From assembly GCA_001632435.1 (NCBI GenBank), contig KV424126.1:1-42144 (forward strand): DNA of 42,144 nucleotides, read 5' to 3'. Of this stretch, positions 21,670 to 32,216 are shown one piece after another (position 1 is the first letter of the stretch; each line of letters opens with the position of its first letter). This DNA comes from Calocera cornea HHB12733. Its lineage: Eukaryota > Basidiomycota > Dacrymycetes > Dacrymycetales > Dacrymycetaceae. Below the pieces are notes generated by a model. The model was not told the origin of the DNA and searched no databases. It worked only from the letters and a program-made list of their open reading frames with translations. The position numbers and the translations under genes were made by a program.

Positions 21670-23702
21670 TCACAGTGGGATCGCTTCTCTGTCGACCTCA
21701 TGAGACCGCTGCTGCGGTTTGGACAGTTCGCATAAGGATGCTTGTACTGGATTAGGATCGACAAAGATCGCATCCATTTCCTCCAGATTACGTCCACGAG
21801 TTTCGACAAAGAAGCGGTACATGAAGGCTACACCGGATGCGTCGAATATCGCCTCGATCACAAAATGAGATTGTTGCTGGTATGCATGACGGATATTAAC
21901 TCACATAGAATATGTAAAATCTCCAGCCGATACTACGAATAGCAACAGGCGGCACGTAAGTGTTAACGAGCTTGACCAGATTGTTCATTAGGTTCAGCGC
22001 AGCCAATCCCTTGCCACGATTTTCGAAGCTGAGCACTTCCACCGGATAAAGATATTGGCATGGCGTCCAGGCAAATGCAAACACAGCGAGGAAGACATAG
22101 ATGAACGCGATGCCAATACCTCCGACGACTGGGTGTCCGACTTGATTTGCAGTACATGCGGCGATGACAATGACACAGAGGACCATGCCACTGCTGGAGA
22201 ACATAAGAAGTGGCCTTCGACCAATGGAATCGACATATCGCAAGCCAGACAAAGCAAAGATTGTCATGACTGGCGTCTTAGGGATACATTAATATTTTAG
22301 TCTGCGACAAAATTGTAGGTAGATCGCTGACCTGGATTGCGTTCAACAAAAGCTGTGTCTGTTTGGAGGTGATCCCTGCGGCCGCAACCATCAGAGGGAG
22401 GTCTAAGCGTCCGTCAGCAAGCGATAGCGATGGATGCACTTAGTGCGTACAGTACGATGTTGGAGGGAATCCAAGTTCTCCAAACCACGCGATTGCTGCT
22501 ACCAAGGAGAAGCGATACCAGTTGGATCGGGAACTGAAAAATCCACTGTAGTCCCACCAGCGCTTGTCTGAGCCTTCAGTACTGATGACCGCCTTCATCT
22601 CCTCCATTTCTAGGTCGACGATCTCTTCACTACCGTGATACACGCTTAAGACTGCATGCGCCTCGACATCCTGGCCATGTGCAATATGCCAACGCGGTGT
22701 CTCGGGTATAAACTTGATGAACACTAGAATGATGATAGAAGGAGCTGCTTGCATAGCCATAGCTGTCTCATATTAGCTTACATTATCTACCAGGTATATT
22801 TGGGAAGAAAGCAACATACGAAAGCGCCACTGGAAGGCTGATGGCTCCTGAAAGCTGAGAGCATATTCCGTGAAGGTCGATGTAATGGTTCCCAGAAAGA
22901 AGCACGACTGGTACAACCCCGTCAAGACTCCGCGATACGCAGGATGGCTCATCTCAACAGCGTATGCAGGTCCAGCTGTAGAGCAGAATACAGCGCCGAG
23001 TCCGAGTATGAATCGGCCGATCATAAGAACGGGTATTGTATTGGATGTCGTTTGCAAGCATACGCCGATGATGCAAACAATAGAGCCAACTGCCATTCCA
23101 GCTCTACGACCATAGCGATCGGCCAAAGTAGCAGCAAAGAGAGATCTTCATATCATCAGCTAGATGAAACGAGCAACGAGAAGGAACACTGACCCTAGGC
23201 AATTGCCAATTACGTATATTGCGGTAATTACGCCTTCATTCTTGTCGTTGATCCTGAAGTGATCCAAGAACGTCTGAGTCGCGAGCAGCCCGCCGAAAGT
23301 ATTGGAGTCGAATCCGTTGGTAGTAGCACATAGATAGCTGATGAACAGCACGGCGTAGAGTCTTAGCATATGAGGCGCCCAAGGATTTGGCGGGTCAAGG
23401 AGCAAGACATCCGCCAATCTAATAGGTCCGCCATTGTTCGGCTTGGACGGGGCGCTGGCCAACTCTTCGAGATCTCCAGCCGCACTCATTGAATCATCGC
23501 GTTGGGGTATGTGCAGATGCAAGGCCTCTGTAGCGGGTCCATGGCTTGTACTCATGTTTGCTGCATCACAGCGTGCACGAATATGGTAATCCAGGGCCAG
23601 ATCCACAAGGTGGGAACGCAAGATGCGGTCAGGGGTGGAGGGACCGGTTTCGGTTCCGAGCTTGCCGGCCACGTGGTCCTCGAAGGATGCCGATGCCGGC
23701 AT
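21670..23702 (-). CDS. MFS sugar transporter (hexose/lactose permease type)
   Basis: Six exons on the minus strand: 23702-23194, 23145-22820, 22762-22451, 22402-22332, 22276-21905 and 21852-21670 (590 aa). Introns are 48, 57, 48, 55 and 52 nt; all joins keep the frame. About 110 hydrophilic N-terminal residues precede the 12-helix core. Sugar-porter signatures appear in order: LADRYGRRAGM (between TM2 and TM3), MIGRFILGLG, EMSHPAYRG, FIPETPRW (end of the first half), SYYLPLM after the third splice, VDSIGRRPLL, PVEVLSFENRGKG and VETRGRNLEEMD at the end of TM12. It is complete and has the resemblance to LAC12-like permeases common in fungi. Plasma-membrane sugar uptake by proton symport is inferred from the family. 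The start could be a later Met (for example at MSTSHG); the first 80 residues carry no transporter motif. Confidence 0.9.
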
Positions 23703-23813
23703 TTATCCGCCACTAGTTCCCAAGTGCGAGCACATACTCTATTTATCTCAAGCTATTAATCAAAGCTATGACATGGTATCTCAAGCAGCGGAACGGGAGT
23801 CGTCTATGATATT

Positions 23814-25145
23814 CTATTGCAACGCGTCCCAGAGTTGCTCGTCAATCGCCTCTAATATCGGCACCAAATCCGTGTCCGAGACGGATTTCGTGATCAGTCC
23901 CAGCAACTTCCTCAGCCTTGAGCCAAATTTGCGAAAGCTGTCCTCTTCCAATACCAGCTCCACTACATCTTCGTGCTCCTTGATGAAACTCTTGAAGGCT
24001 CGCATGGTCATGTAGACGTGATCGTGAAGCTTATCGATGTCTGCCTGAGTAAGCTTGGGCAGATTCCTTTCCAGCAAGAGCTCCAATTCCGTCTGACATG
24101 CCCGGTCTGCAAGATTATGGATTGGTGTCTCGGGCTTTCTCTCGTGGAAGTCATCCTCAGGCATGAAGAACTGGCCTGGCTCCATTGTTACAATCTCCGT
24201 CTGGCAAGCAGCGTCCTCAAACATGCTCATATCGACATCCGGCGCTTCGCTCATGAGTGGTGCACCATCAAGGATCCGGAGCGGAAGCGGCAACGTGCGT
24301 TGAAGGGCAGAGGTGAAGTCTCGATAGGGTATGAAATGGTAAGCAGTCTGATGCAGGACAAGGTTGTGATGGATGAACTTGGTGTGAGTTGAAAGTAAGG
24401 CTCGTAGCTCATGGAATAGATTTGTCTTGTTATCAGGGCGATTAAGGGTGTTCAAGACAGCAAAGACAGCATCAAAGTCCCAGGCTCGTTCATCGACGTC
24501 ATATCCAGATTCAGGTGCAGCAACGATGGGAAGCGACGCAACAAGAGTTCGAACACACCCGTCGGCAGTGGCGAGTTGCTTGGTGAATGTTCTCCAATGT
24601 TCATTACAAGCAAGCCGTGCGGCGACCAGAGGCGCGACCTTCCAAAATTCGATGTAGCATGCATGTGCCTTGTCCAAGAGCCCATCCAGAGTGCGCAACG
24701 TGCGTGTGATAGTGAGAGACTGATATTGATCAACGTGGATGGGGATACGATCCTCCTCGAGCGGAACCGCATGATGCTGTCCATGGCCAGTTGCAAGTCG
24801 CTTGGAGTTCGGTTCTTCGGTGGGAGGTTCCTCGGCTTTTCGCTTGTGCACTAACTCTTGTGTGATACCAGCATTTGTATCCGTCTCGTGGGGAGTGTGC
24901 GAGCTGGATCTGAGCGCACCAGCTCGGATGCCCACTTCTATACTTGAAGAGGGTGGTGACGGTGGTGGTTCTGCTTGCGGCGGAGGGGGGAGGGGAGGTG
25001 GCTCGGCAAAGGGCAGGGGAGGAGGTACAGCAACGGTCCCAGATGTGGTGTGATGGCTGATGGTACGCGACGCAAAGGGGATCACCACCTTCTCTCTGTG
25101 CGGTGCAAGACCAGGGCCGGTGGTGATCCTTTTATCCTGTCTCAT
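23814..25145 (-). CDS. Unknown 443-aa protein (Pro-rich N-terminus, helical C-terminus)
   Basis: A single-exon frame of 444 codons from the ATG at 25145 to the TAG at 23814. Not recognised. Residues about 30-75 are Pro-rich (PPLPFAEPPPLPPPPQ). A basic spot (HKRKAEEPPTEEPNSKR) near residue 100 resembles a nuclear localisation signal. The rest is largely helical, with RTLDGLLDKAHACYIEFWK, a FDAVFAVLNTL stretch, an acidic Met/Glu segment (DMSMFEDAACQTE), and the C-terminal block LPKLTQADIDKLHDHVYMTM..FKSFIKEHEDVVELVLEED. A 5'-truncated, frame-shifted copy of this C-terminal block lies at 35319-35808, beside other secreted-repeat genes. Conservation of the frame in the copy supports that this is a real protein. 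The ATG overlaps the stop of the upstream frame (ATGA). Confidence 0.72.
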   Translation of the reverse strand: MRQDKRITTGPGLAPHREKVVIPFASRTISHHTTSGTVAVPPPLPFAEPPPLPPPPQAEPPPSPPSSSIEVGIRAGALRSSSHTPHETDTNAGITQELVHKRKAEEPPTEEPNSKRLATGHGQHHAVPLEEDRIPIHVDQYQSLTITRTLRTLDGLLDKAHACYIEFWKVAPLVAARLACNEHWRTFTKQLATADGCVRTLVASLPIVAAPESGYDVDERAWDFDAVFAVLNTLNRPDNKTNLFHELRALLSTHTKFIHHNLVLHQTAYHFIPYRDFTSALQRTLPLPLRILDGAPLMSEAPDVDMSMFEDAACQTEIVTMEPGQFFMPEDDFHERKPETPIHNLADRACQTELELLLERNLPKLTQADIDKLHDHVYMTMRAFKSFIKEHEDVVELVLEEDSFRKFGSRLRKLLGLITKSVSDTDLVPILEAIDEQLWDALQ

Positions 25146-25549
25146 GCTGCGCGGCTCGGTGGGGATAGTCTGTCCGACTCCGCCGAGGGAGCCAGCACAC
25201 TCTCGTAGTGCTCTGGGCTCTGCTCGAGGTGAGGAATAAGCGGAGGTTCTATAGCGCTTTCGTTGAACAAGCACGAACCGGTAGGTATCAGAGGCGCAGG
25301 CAGCTGGTCAGGACGCATGGTCAAGGCGTGGGCAAGACGGGGCACGGCGCGAGGGTGCAGGATGAAAACACCGTCCGAGTCCCTATTTATCATCCCGAAC
25401 TGTGGGTGGTAACGCTCACGTGCCCCGTCGCGTTGTGCAAATCCGACGGGGCGGTGCCTTTCCTCGAACACGTGCACGGGCAAGAAGATACGGGAAGAAA
25501 TGGTGATGATCACTGATCTACTCCGTGCGCGGGTATCTAAGGAAGACAT
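25142..25549 (-). CDS. Small hypothetical ORF upstream of the 443-aa gene
   Basis: 135 codons from the ATG at 25549 to a TGA that overlaps the next start by ATGA. Not recognised. It has no signal peptide, no repeats and an ordinary composition (SSRIFLPVHVFEERHRPV, FILHPRAVPRLAHALTM). It may be a separate small gene, an alternative 5' part of the 443-aa gene, or chance in GC-rich promoter DNA. It occupies the only space between that gene and the secreted-repeat gene at 25600-26163. Weak support. Confidence 0.3.
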   Translation of the reverse strand: MSSLDTRARSRSVIITISSRIFLPVHVFEERHRPVGFAQRDGARERYHPQFGMINRDSDGVFILHPRAVPRLAHALTMRPDQLPAPLIPTGSCLFNESAIEPPLIPHLEQSPEHYESVLAPSAESDRLSPPSRAA

Positions 25550-25599
25550 CGTAGACCACAATTCAGCAGCGCTTATGCGACCGCTGAGAGCACTACCGC

Positions 25600-26163
25600 T
25601 CAGCAGGAAGCGGCCGGGCACGCGCCGTAGCCGACCGTGTACGCGCCAGTGGTCTGCAAGTACACGATTAGCCTCACGCGGTCCGCTGGGGAGCAAGCAC
25701 AGCAGGACTCACAGCATCGTAGTTGCACGCCGTGGCATCCTCGTACAGGGGCGCGCCGGAGTTGCCGTACAGGCAGACGAGGGTGTTGCCGTCTACCGCC
25801 TGGGAGTAGCGCGCGTTGCCGGCCAGGTCCTCGGCCGGGCAGCCCCAGACGAGGATCGCAGCGGGGCAACCGCCGTACCCGACCGTGTATGCGCCGGTGG
25901 TCTGTGCTCCTGTGAGCATCACGATCAGCATGTGGTAAGAGACAGCGTACAGCGTCGTAGTTGCAGGCCGTCGCGTCCTCGTAGAGCGGCGCGCCCGAGT
26001 TGCCGTACAGGCAGATGAGCGTGTTGCCGTCGTACGCCTGGGAGTACTGCGCGTTGCCCTCCGTGTCGGTGGAGGGGCACTGGTAGGTGCACGTGTCGCG
26101 CGACTGGACGGCGAGCGCGGAGACGGAGGCCGCGGCGGCGAGGAGGACGGTGGCGAAGAACAT
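25600..26163 (-). CDS. Secreted Cys-rich repeat protein, two units (cluster member 1)
   Basis: Three exons on the minus strand: 26163-25951, 25901-25713 and 25653-25600 (151 aa); introns 49 and 59 nt, both phase 0. Signal peptide MFFATVLLAAAASVSALA. Unit 1: DTCTYQCPSTDTEGNAQYSQ, then LICLYGNSGAPLYEDATACNYDA. The second exon encodes TTGAYTVGYGGCPAA, then GCPAEDLAGNARYSQ and the same LVCLYGNSGAPLYED..CNYDA ending. The third exon encodes only TTGAYTVGYGACPAASC. The two units are nearly identical in the second half, so one exon was copied recently. Spacing of Cys suggests disulfide pairing; extracellular, function unknown. Same architecture as the genes at 34753 and 37394 and the relics at 32217, 33245 and 35872. 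A weak TATA-like sequence (ACATAAGG) lies about 105 nt upstream. Confidence 0.88.
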   Translation of the reverse strand: MFFATVLLAAAASVSALAVQSRDTCTYQCPSTDTEGNAQYSQAYDGNTLICLYGNSGAPLYEDATACNYDAVRCLLPHADRDAHRSTDHRRIHGRVRRLPRCDPRLGLPGRGPGRQRALLPGGRRQHPRLPVRQLRRAPVRGCHGVQLRCCESCCACSPADRVRLIVYLQTTGAYTVGYGACPAASC

Positions 26164-28525
26164 TGTTGTTTGGGTGGTGTGGTAGGAGGCGGGTGGGCTG
26201 CTGGGTGCTGGGTTGTGGGGGTGTTGGAAGGCGGTTGATGTTGACCCGAGACGCAGACGGCTCTCCTTATGTACCTTTTCAGCAGTACATCCAGCTACGG
26301 CAACTAGCACCGTCCTTTCGCCAAGACAAGTCGCGTTCAGCGGTCGGGGCGGTGAGCCTGCCCCCTCCCCCAGGCCACCTCCTGCGGTACGTCCATAGCA
26401 TAGCACGCAGCCGAACGAGCCCCTGCAAGATTCGCGCAGATTCGTCAAAGGACACGGCACGCTGGAGGAGGGACACAGCACACTGCTTCTCCGCACGGGC
26501 CAGACGCTGGTGCTCGAAGCTCCAAGTTGACTGGTGGGACGGCCGCCTGCAGGCCAGGTGGGGGCGTCCTAGCAGGCGCGGGCGCGCAAGAGCGCGCGGG
26601 CAGACAAGTGCTCCTACGTAGCAGGAGTAGCCCGCCGGCGAACGGCCGCCGCCGAGGGGCATGGGAGTCACCCCTCCCCCGCAGAGTCAAGCGCCCATCC
26701 GCAAGCGACCTGCAAGCGCACAGCTTGCCCAGACAGCCGAGGCGGGATCCCGCGCTCTATGCATACGTAGCCGTCGGTAGCCAACGAGCTGGTAGCGGGC
26801 CGAGCGTGTTGGAGTAATCAAGTACACTGTGGTACTGTCGATCGTTGGGTTGAGCACGTATTTGCTGGAAGCTGGGGCGGGGAGCGACCTTGACCTGCTG
26901 GCGAGCCGCGGGCCGCAGGAGGATCTGGAGCAGACGCAAGAGGATAGACTTGGGCTTGCGGGCGATGGGATTTCATCAGACGGTCATAGGCGGCTAATGT
27001 AGTGCGGGGTAAGTAGGAGGGCGCGTTACGCGCCCATCTTGCGAAGGGGGGGGTGGGGTCACGAGCTCGGTGCTGCAGGTGGTACGGGAGGAATCTGATG
27101 CGCGTGTGAGAGGCGAGGGGAGCAGCGTGCCCCGAAGAAGCAGGTAGCGGGTGCCGTGCCCACGAGACGGAGGGCGCGGGAGTGCGGAGCAGAAGGAGCC
27201 GGAAGTCGACGTCGACGTCGCGGTCGAGGTATGGGAAGGAGGAGGAAGACGAGGCCGTGGGCAGTCACGGGGACTCACGGACGGGACTGCTGTGCGCTGC
27301 CATGGGGACGGGCGGACGGACGGACTTGGGCAGGGAAGCGCCCAGCCTGAACCTGCGTCAGCGGTTGACGACGACGGCGGCGTGCTGCTCCGGTCAGTGA
27401 TCACTGATCTGATCAATTACTGACTCGGAGGAGTCCCCACGGGGCCTGGGCGGGTTTGTGTGGGAGATACGGCAAGTAGACAGTAATGTGGTACAGCGCT
27501 CGGAGTGCGCCGCCCGCGAGGGGTAAGGAAGGTTGCGAGAAGCGGTAGGGTAGGTACGTAAGCAGCGACTGCGGGGCATATGCATGCTCATCAAATCCGC
27601 TTGGAAATAAGGAAGTACTTACTGTAACTATATGCAGCCAACCCTCCTGCCCGCACAGTACTGTACTGTGACTCCTGTGATCCCAGTCGACGTGTTGGCG
27701 CGGGCCGAGCGTGCAGGGCGTGATCAGGGCGTGAACCGGAGGTGCCGATGCAAGACTCTCCCTCCGCAGCGACGGAAGCTTGGGTGATTATCGGTCCCGC
27801 TTCTCGTCAGCCTGGCATCATATTGATCGGCCTAATGCAACCCTATCGCATGTGCGCGTGCCAGCGCGCCGCCTTCCAATGGCGTACTGTATTCTGTGAC
27901 CAGAGACAAAGATACACGAGACAAAGGCGGGGTCCGTTCACAGTGCTGTAAACGGCGGTGCTGCGCCGGGTGTGATCTGAGCATGTATGGAATTGATGAG
28001 GTGTTCGGGCCCGGGAGCAGGCGCGGAGGAGGGGCTCGGCGTCCGAGACTGTGCAGTTTGCTTTGGCTTGGCGCGCTTTGGGCGGGAGTGGACGGCGGGT
28101 GCGATGAGTGCGGGGAGACTACTACTATTTTGCGCAGGCGAATACAATTATTTCGAGCACGACTGGATGTATGTACTGCTAGTGCATGCCAGTGTGCGAG
28201 TATGGCGGGAGTGTGTTGCTGGGCTGTGAGACCCCGTCGCGCGTGGGCCGACGCCGCCCAGCACAGCACCCGCACCCGCACCCGCACCCACAGCCGCGTC
28301 GGGGTGCAGCTCTGGCACAGACGACCGCCCCGAGCGACGACCACCGACCGCGTCCTACCGGATTGGGCAGAGCGAGAGGAGAAGCAAGGTAGGCAGCCCA
28401 GCGTGCCGCCACCGCCCCACACCGTCCCCGCACAGTCCATGTCCCGCTGAGGGAACCTTGAGGGAACCTTGAGGGAACGAAAACACACACACACCGTCGC
28501 CGCCGCACACCACGCTCACCCCACC
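26164..28525. other. Long intergenic region, no gene supported
   Basis: GC-rich (26.2-27.5 kb), then mixed. Open frames overlap on both strands without motifs. Small structures seen: an AGTCGACGTCGACGTCG tract near 27205, the perfect palindrome TCAGTGATCACTGA at about 27394-27407, and a CCCGCA/CCCGCACC tandem tract near 28267-28292 which reads as Arg/Val-rich shadow frames. No RNA gene recognised. Confidence 0.5.
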
Positions 28526-30211
28526 ATGCCCCCCCTCCTCGCCCTCCTCGCCGCCCTCGCCCTCGCCACCCCTGCCCGCCCATTCGTGTTCTCATACACC
28601 GCGCCCACCTCGTGCGACCCCCTCACCCTCCTCTGGCAGGGCGGCACACCCCCCTTCACCCTCCTCATCACCCCCTCCCTCGACGTAGGCCGCAACATAT
28701 CCATCCCACAATCCGCGTTCTCCCCCGCTTCAAACAGGGGAAACTACACCCTCCCACACCTCGCACTCAACCCGGGCGGGTCCTTCCTCCTCACAATGTC
28801 AGACGCTACGGGCTTCGGCACCGGCGGAACAAGCGCCCTCCTCGTCGTCGGCCCCTCCCTCCCCGGCACACCACCCTGCGACACCACAGGGCCCCAGCTT
28901 GGATTCGACTTCTTCCTCCAGAGCGGCGGCGCCGCCCAGTGCAAGCCGTACGAGATCAGCTGGCAGGCAAACGCCACCCGGCCCGTCAACATCTGGGGCC
29001 TCATCCCCCTCGGACAGACCTTTGTCTTCCCCCCGCAGCAGGGCACAGAGTTCGACTGGACGGTCAATATCCAGACCGGCACCAGGTGCGCGTCGTGTTC
29101 ATCGCCAAGCAGTCCTCTGAGCTAATGACAACGCCCCGCACGCAGCTTCTTCCTCGTCCTCGCAGACGCAGCGGGGAACCAAGGCGGGACATCGTCCATC
29201 CAGTCCGTCGGCTCCTCCGACGACTCGTCCTGCATCAACGGCAACTCGCCCTCCTCCACGACCGCCTCGCAGCCGCTGCAGACCTCCGTCCCGTCCTCCC
29301 CATCCACCCCCTCCCCGGCCGCGTCCGACCCGTCCCCGTCCACCTCCCACACGGGCGCGATCGTCGGCGGGGTGGTCGGCGGGCTGCTCGCGCTCGCCGC
29401 GCTCGCCCTCCTCCTCCTCTTCTTCTACCGGCGGCACCAGCGGCGCGCGTCCAACGCGAACCGGCCCGACTCGCCAACGCAGTACAAGCGCGCCCAGTTC
29501 GGCGGGGGCATGATCGACCTCCTCCCGAATCCCTCGCACGCCGACCTGCCCCGGCACGGCAGCTACACCCTCGGCCCGCAGCAGTACGAGCCCGTCCCGT
29601 TCGTCGTGCCCCCGCTGGAGGACACGGGGAGCGCAGAGGCGCTCGGGCTCACCGCCTCCCGCTCCCGCTCCGGCACGGGCACGGGGACGTGGAGGGACAG
29701 CGAGTTCCCGAACCCGTTCGAGCCGGGCTCGGGCAGCGGCGGCAGGTCGCTCAGGGTCAGCACGGCACCGACGACGACGACGACGGACGCGACGGTGGGG
29801 CACGCGGGGCCGGACGCGGCGCGCGCGCCGAGCGGGCCGTTCCTCTCCGTCGCCAACGCCGGTGCCGCTGGCGGGGCGAGCCGGGGCGCGGGCGCGGGCG
29901 CGGGGAAGCGGGCCGAGGCGCGCGCCAACGCCCTCCCCGAGCGGAGGTATGTGCTGCACACGGACGCGGGGAGCGTGCTGGAGAGTGAGGAGCCGGAGGG
30001 CGAGCCGGAGGAGGAGGAGGTGGTCGAGCTCCCGCCTGCGTACGACCCGAGCTTTGCGGGAAGCAGGCGGACGACGAGGACGGAGGGAACTGGGTTGAGC
30101 GGCGGGGCGATCGGCACGGCCCCGTCCAGGGAGACCCTCCGCCCGAGTGGGGCGGCGGCGGGGGAGATGGGAGGGCGCAGACTGCCCACGCCGCCAGGGG
30201 GGGAGCCGTAG
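28526..30211 (+). CDS. Secretory single-pass membrane protein with two Ig-like repeats
   Basis: Exons 28526-29085 and 29146-30211 (541 aa), one 60-nt intron. Signal peptide MPPLLALLAALALATPARP. The ectodomain (about 20-215) appears to hold two related beta-sandwich repeats: each starts with a Cys and an aromatic strand (SCDPLTLLWQGGTPPF; QCKPYEISWQANATRP) and ends with a Gly-Thr-Ser strand (FLLTMSDATGFGTGGTSA; FFLVLADAAGNQGGTSS). N-glycosylation sites are present. A Ser/Thr/Pro-rich stalk follows, then one membrane helix at about residues 258-281 (GAIVGGVVGGLLALAALALLLLFFY) with a basic stop-transfer. The 250-residue cytosolic tail is disordered and Pro/Ser/Gly-rich with acidic and PPAYD segments. 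This layout is common in Agaricomycetes; a cell-surface sensor or adhesion role is inference only. Confidence 0.85.
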
Positions 30212-30808
30212 TGCGCACCAGCGCGCCAGGGCAGGCGGGGCAGGGCAGGGCGAGTGTACACTCCGAGCTGAGCTGGACGGCCATCTATCCCCCCGCCCGG
30301 CCCGCATCTGTACCTGTCAGACGGACGCTCGCACTCCTTTCCGTTTCCGTAGCTCGTGGACTATCATATGCAGCGCCCCCCCCCCGGCCGGGCGGCCGGC
30401 CGTGTGGGTAGGCAGGTAGGGAGGGGACAAGGGACATTTCCTGGGATTCCTGGGAGCGCCGTGCTGTACATAGAGAGTGTATGCCGTTTGCCTTGTTTGG
30501 GAGGGGGCCGATCATGTCGCGTTTTTTGAGCGCTCGTTCGTGTGTCGGAGGGCCGCGCCGGCCTGCCTGGCTGCAAGGCAACCTGGCAGCAGGGCGCGGC
30601 GGGGGCTGCATGCGCCCTGACGTCAGGTCATGCCCCCTCCCCGCCTGGGTTAGTCCGACCCTTCGCCGGCGGGCGTGTGGAGCATGCGCTTGCCTGCTCG
30701 CTGTCCTCTTGCGTCCGCTGCTCTCCGTCGCCCGCTGCTCTCCGTCGCCCCCTCCCCCTCCCCCGCCCGTTCTCCGCACCCACCTCCCACAGACAAGCCC
30801 AAGCCAGT
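30212..30808. other. Intergenic spacer
   Basis: Between two plus-strand genes; holds the 3' UTR of the membrane protein and the promoter of the lactonase gene. Contains C/T-rich tracts near 30720-30790 just before the start. No further feature. Confidence 0.5.
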
Positions 30809-31921
30809 ATGGCGCCCGCCGCCCTCATCACCGCGTCCTACTCGGACGTGCTCACCCACCTCGCATTCGCACCCGCCGCCCGCACCCTCACAGTCACCGG
30901 CACCACCCCCTCGGGCGGGTCCATGTCCTGGCTCTCCCTCTCCCCAGCAGACCCCACCCTCCTCGTCGGCACAAACGAGTCCGCGCAGGGCGAGGTCCGC
31001 CTCTTCCGCATCGCCCAGCCCGCACCGGACGGCCGCGTCACCATCGACCCCCTCGGCGCGCCCCAGCCGACCGCCGGCCACTCCCCCGCCCACCACAGGG
31101 TGCTCCAGGACGGGACCGCAGTCCTCGCCGCGAACTCGCCGTGCTAACGTATGCGTGCGCCGGGGCAGTACATGGCCGGCACGCTGCAGACGGTGCCGCT
31201 GACCCCGCTGGGCCTCCTCCCGGCGCGCCACCCCCTGCTCAAGTTCCCCTTCATCGGGCCCGGCCCAAACCCGGCCAGGCAGGAGTCCTCCCACCCGCAC
31301 GAGGTCTACCAGCGCTCCGCCACCGAGCTCCTCGTCCCCGACCTGGGCGCGGACAAGATCTGGCGCCTCGCGCCCTCCGCGCCCACGGGCGAGTGGGCCA
31401 TCGCGGGCGACATTGTCGGCCCGCCCGGGGCGGGCCCGCGCCATATCCAGGTCGTGGCGAGCGACCTGTACGTGCTCAACGAGCTCGACAACACCCTCAG
31501 CCACTGGACGCTGCCCCTCGCGCTGGGCACGAGCGCGAGCCACCACTCGACCCAGCCGTGCACGCGCCTCACCACCACCGGCGGCGCCGCGGAGCTGCTC
31601 ATCCACCCGGCCGGCGGCTACCTGTACGCCACGAACCGCGACAGCAACAACGTCGCGGGCGACACCATCGCCATCTTCAAGCTCCAGCCCTCCCTCCTCG
31701 CCCTCGGCGCCCGCGAGCCCAAATGGCTCAGGGAGGTCCACACCGGCCTCTCCCACATCCGCGGCGCCGTCATAAGGGAGTTCGAGGGCAGCGTCTACCT
31801 CCTCGCCGCGGGCCAGAACGGCGGCGGGGTAAAGGCGTACGAGGTGACCGACGGAGGCGAGGACCTGCAGGAGCTCGCCCAGGTGGACGTCGACAAGGTC
31901 ACGGGCTTTGTCTGGCTTTGA
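30809..31921 (+). CDS. Lactonase-family beta-propeller (6-phosphogluconolactonase/muconate cyclase-like)
   Basis: Two blocks in the same frame: 30809-31120 and 31169-31921 (354 aa if a 48-nt intron 31121-31168 is removed). The seven-bladed propeller signatures are clear: MSWLSLSPADPTLLVGTNE, QESSHPHEVY, LLVPDLGADKIWRL, GAGPRHIQV, LYVLNELDNTLS, LLIHPAGGYLYATNRDSN and a final VDKVTGFVWL. The family hydrolyses sugar lactones or cyclises muconates in the cytosol; the exact reaction is unknown. The middle is odd: AVLAAN runs into an in-frame TAA before YMAGTLQTVPL, where homologous propellers read straight on. Only 33 nt separate AAN and YMAG, with no GT donor at that point. Candidate introns 31121-31168 (48 nt) or 31100-31168 (69 nt) keep the frame but remove conserved residues and have weak donors. 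The gene may therefore be damaged. Confidence 0.8.
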
Positions 31922-32216
31922 GCGGCTCCCAGCCGCGGGATTGTACAGTATGAAGTAACCAATGAAGAATCTTGTGAACATCCAGGCATGCGCGCGGTTC
32001 GGTTCGGTTCGGTCCAGTCCAGTCCAGACCCGGTTCGATGCTCGATGTTTTCGAGCCTTCGCAGTCTGCTCCGGTCCGGTCCGGAACTGGCTCTGAACCA
32101 GTTGTGAGCCGTTCAGCACCTTTAGCACCTTCGGGACCTTCAGCATCTTCAGCACCTTCAGCACCTTCAGGTAACAAGGACGACAGCCGGAAACTCAGCC
32201 CTGTTTGCAGGCGTTC
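31922..32216. repeat. Intergenic with GGTTC and 9-mer AGCACCTTC tandem repeats
   Basis: (GGTTC)3 at 31996-32010 runs into GGTCCAGTCCAGTCCAG at 32011-32027; six copies of a 9-mer close to AGCACCTTC occupy 32115-32168. These simple repeats lie between the lactonase stop and the secreted-protein relic, and create KVLKVLKM-like and AEGAEDAEG-like shadow frames on the minus strand. Confidence 0.8.

Noticed and set aside
27394..27407. Perfect palindrome TCAGTGATCACTGA
   Set aside because: A single 14-bp palindrome in GC-rich intergenic DNA with no neighbouring gene start; could be chance.
26994..27416. 140-codon minus-strand Pro/Ser/Thr frame
   Set aside because: No signal peptide, motif or splice; overlapping plus-strand frames of equal quality.
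27832..28494. 220-codon minus-strand and 184-codon plus-strand frames
   Set aside because: Antisense to each other and built partly on a CCCGCA tandem tract; no motif.
28612..29988. 458-codon plus-strand Arg/Pro frame
   Set aside because: Out-of-frame shadow of the spliced Ig-like membrane protein.
29099..30307. 402-codon minus-strand Arg/Gly frame
   Set aside because: Antisense shadow of the same membrane protein's second exon.
30481..32164. 490-codon plus and 504-codon minus frames
   Set aside because: Shadows of the lactonase gene extended by simple repeats; the propeller motifs lie in another frame.
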